Source of the DNA: Marinimicrococcus flavescens
GTDB taxonomy: Bacteria > Pseudomonadota > Alphaproteobacteria > Geminicoccales > Geminicoccaceae
NCBI GenBank assembly: GCA_029211145.1
Contig: JARGEQ010000126.1
Coordinates: forward strand, 124,001 to 188,000
Length of the DNA: 64,000 bases
Reading direction: 5' to 3'
In this document: positions 63,412 to 64,000 of the stretch, piece by piece
Layout of the letters: every line of letters starts with the position of its first letter
How positions within the stretch are numbered: the stretch's first letter is position 1
Made by a program: the position numbers and the translations under genes
Notes under the pieces: model-generated
Database searches by the model: none
What the model was told of the DNA's origin: nothing
The model's input: only the letters and a program-made list of their open reading frames with translations

Positions 63412-64000
63412 TCTCGACCGGCAGGCCCGCGGCCCTCCAGGCTTTCCAGCTCCCGGGGATGTTGCGGACGTCGGCGAAGCCGGCCCGGGCAAGGAGGCTG
63501 GCAGCGATGCTCGCGCGAAAGCCGCTGGCGCAGTAGGTGGCGACCGGCCGGCCGCGGTCGAGCCCGTCCATGCTCCTCGCCAGGTCGGGCACGAAACGGT
63601 GCACCGCCCCCGGCACATGGCCGCCCTGCCATTCGTCGGGAGCGCGCACGTCCACCACCTGGATCTCGTCCAGTTGCCGCGATACCTCGTGGACCGTGCT
63701 CTGGCGGAGGCGGCGCAACGGGCGGCCGGCCTCCTGCCAGGCGGCCATCCCGCCGGCCAGGTATCCGGCGAAGTGCGTGAAGCCGGTGCGCCACAGCAGC
63801 GCCACCACCTCCTCGACGCGCCGGTCGTCCTCCAGCACGAGGAGGATCGGCTCTTGCGGGTCGAGCAGCCATCCCGACCAGACCGAGAGCTCCGGCCGGG
63901 CCGCGATGTTCAGCGCCCCCTCGATGTGGCCGCCGCCGAAGGCCAGCATGTCGCGGGTGTCGAGAAGCTGCACGTCGCCGCGCAGCGCCGCATCGAAGGC
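63404..64000 (-). CDS. metallo-beta-lactamase/rhodanese protein, rhodanese half (N-terminus outside window)
   Basis: The frame is open to the right edge, so the start is outside. The visible 198 residues hold two rhodanese domains. The first (about the first 100 visible residues) has LLDTRDMLAFGGGHIEGALN, but no catalytic Cys. The second has VVDVRAPDEWQGGHVPGAVH and the active loop TYCASGFRASIAASLL with the catalytic Cys. In known proteins of this build a metallo-beta-lactamase (persulfide dioxygenase) domain comes first. It precedes the DUF442 gene on the same strand and probably oxidises and transfers sulfane sulfur. Confidence 0.85.
   Translation of the reverse strand, partial: AFDAALRGDVQLLDTRDMLAFGGGHIEGALNIAARPELSVWSGWLLDPQEPILLVLEDDRRVEEVVALLWRTGFTHFAGYLAGGMAAWQEAGRPLRRLRQSTVHEVSRQLDEIQVVDVRAPDEWQGGHVPGAVHRFVPDLARSMDGLDRGRPVATYCASGFRASIAASLLARAGFADVRNIPGSWKAWRAAGLPVEKP

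Overview
The window is a very G+C-rich piece of an alphaproteobacterial chromosome. Several gene orders point there: tRNA-Ala / TIGR02300 / aroA-cmk-rpsA / ihfB / LapA protein, pyrF-trpF-trpB-trpA-accD-folC, gatC-gatA-gatB, a type-2 argC, and small alphaproteobacterial families (DUF3309, DUF2270, DUF3775, FYDLN-acid/TIGR02300). A Rhodospirillales- or Geminicoccales-like lineage is my best guess; no rRNA or species marker is present. About 63 protein genes and two tRNAs are supported. I see no transposase, integrase, phage gene or CRISPR array, and no recognisable DNA-binding regulator apart from the IHF beta subunit.

Layout. 1-3.8 kb: a secreted protein cut by the left edge, a TauD-type dioxygenase, and a Tat-exported serine hydrolase followed by the lipid-transport lipoprotein MlaA. 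3.8-8.2 kb: an RND multidrug pump (adaptor then permease, minus strand). 8.3-11.2 kb: a complete three-gene TRAP transporter. 11.2-21.9 kb: single genes and pairs of mixed function (DUF3309, DUF2270, two methyltransferases, a YddA/SbmA-type ABC protein, RuvX, a SulP transporter with a universal stress protein, ArgC, a GIY-YIG protein with membrane segments). 22.3-26.0 kb: the tRNA amidotransferase gatCAB plus a UPF0178 gene. 26.0-29.2 kb: a methyltransferase, two convergent cytochromes c and a HEAT-repeat protein. 29.3-35.0 kb: two near-identical tRNA-Ala(GGC) genes, then the aroA-cmk-rpsA-ihfB-LapA housekeeping block. 35.0-37.1 kb: a ketimine-reductase-like/flavin-oxidase pair. 37.2-42.8 kb: pyrF-trpFBA-accD-folC, with most genes overlapping by a few bases. 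42.9-44.9 kb: a cation-diffusion transporter and two small proteins. 45.1-51.6 kb: a MotA/TolQ-like channel protein, a MotB/OmpA-like coiled-coil protein, a very long second OmpA coiled-coil protein and a DUF3095 cyclase-like protein, all on one strand. 51.6-64 kb: an ABC exporter, rpmE-rpmJ, a glcD without glcE/glcF, egtD without egtB, an orphan protein, a HerA/YjgR ATPase, a Vgb-type propeller, an OpgG/OpgD glucan protein, and a DUF442 phosphatase-like protein beside a metallo-beta-lactamase/rhodanese protein.

The most unusual signals are non-coding. Six intrinsic-terminator-like hairpins, spread from 11.3 to 57.8 kb and on both strands, carry almost the same 16-base core (CAAGGCGCTGCGCGCG). 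Three of them surround one orphan gene at 56.8-57.5 kb. Two separate 22-bp tandem duplications sit on gene ends (45.11 and 63.37 kb). The tRNA-Ala pair lies in a 139-bp unit duplicated with its own promoter. The 45-51.6 kb channel/coiled-coil locus is the best candidate for an undescribed protein system.
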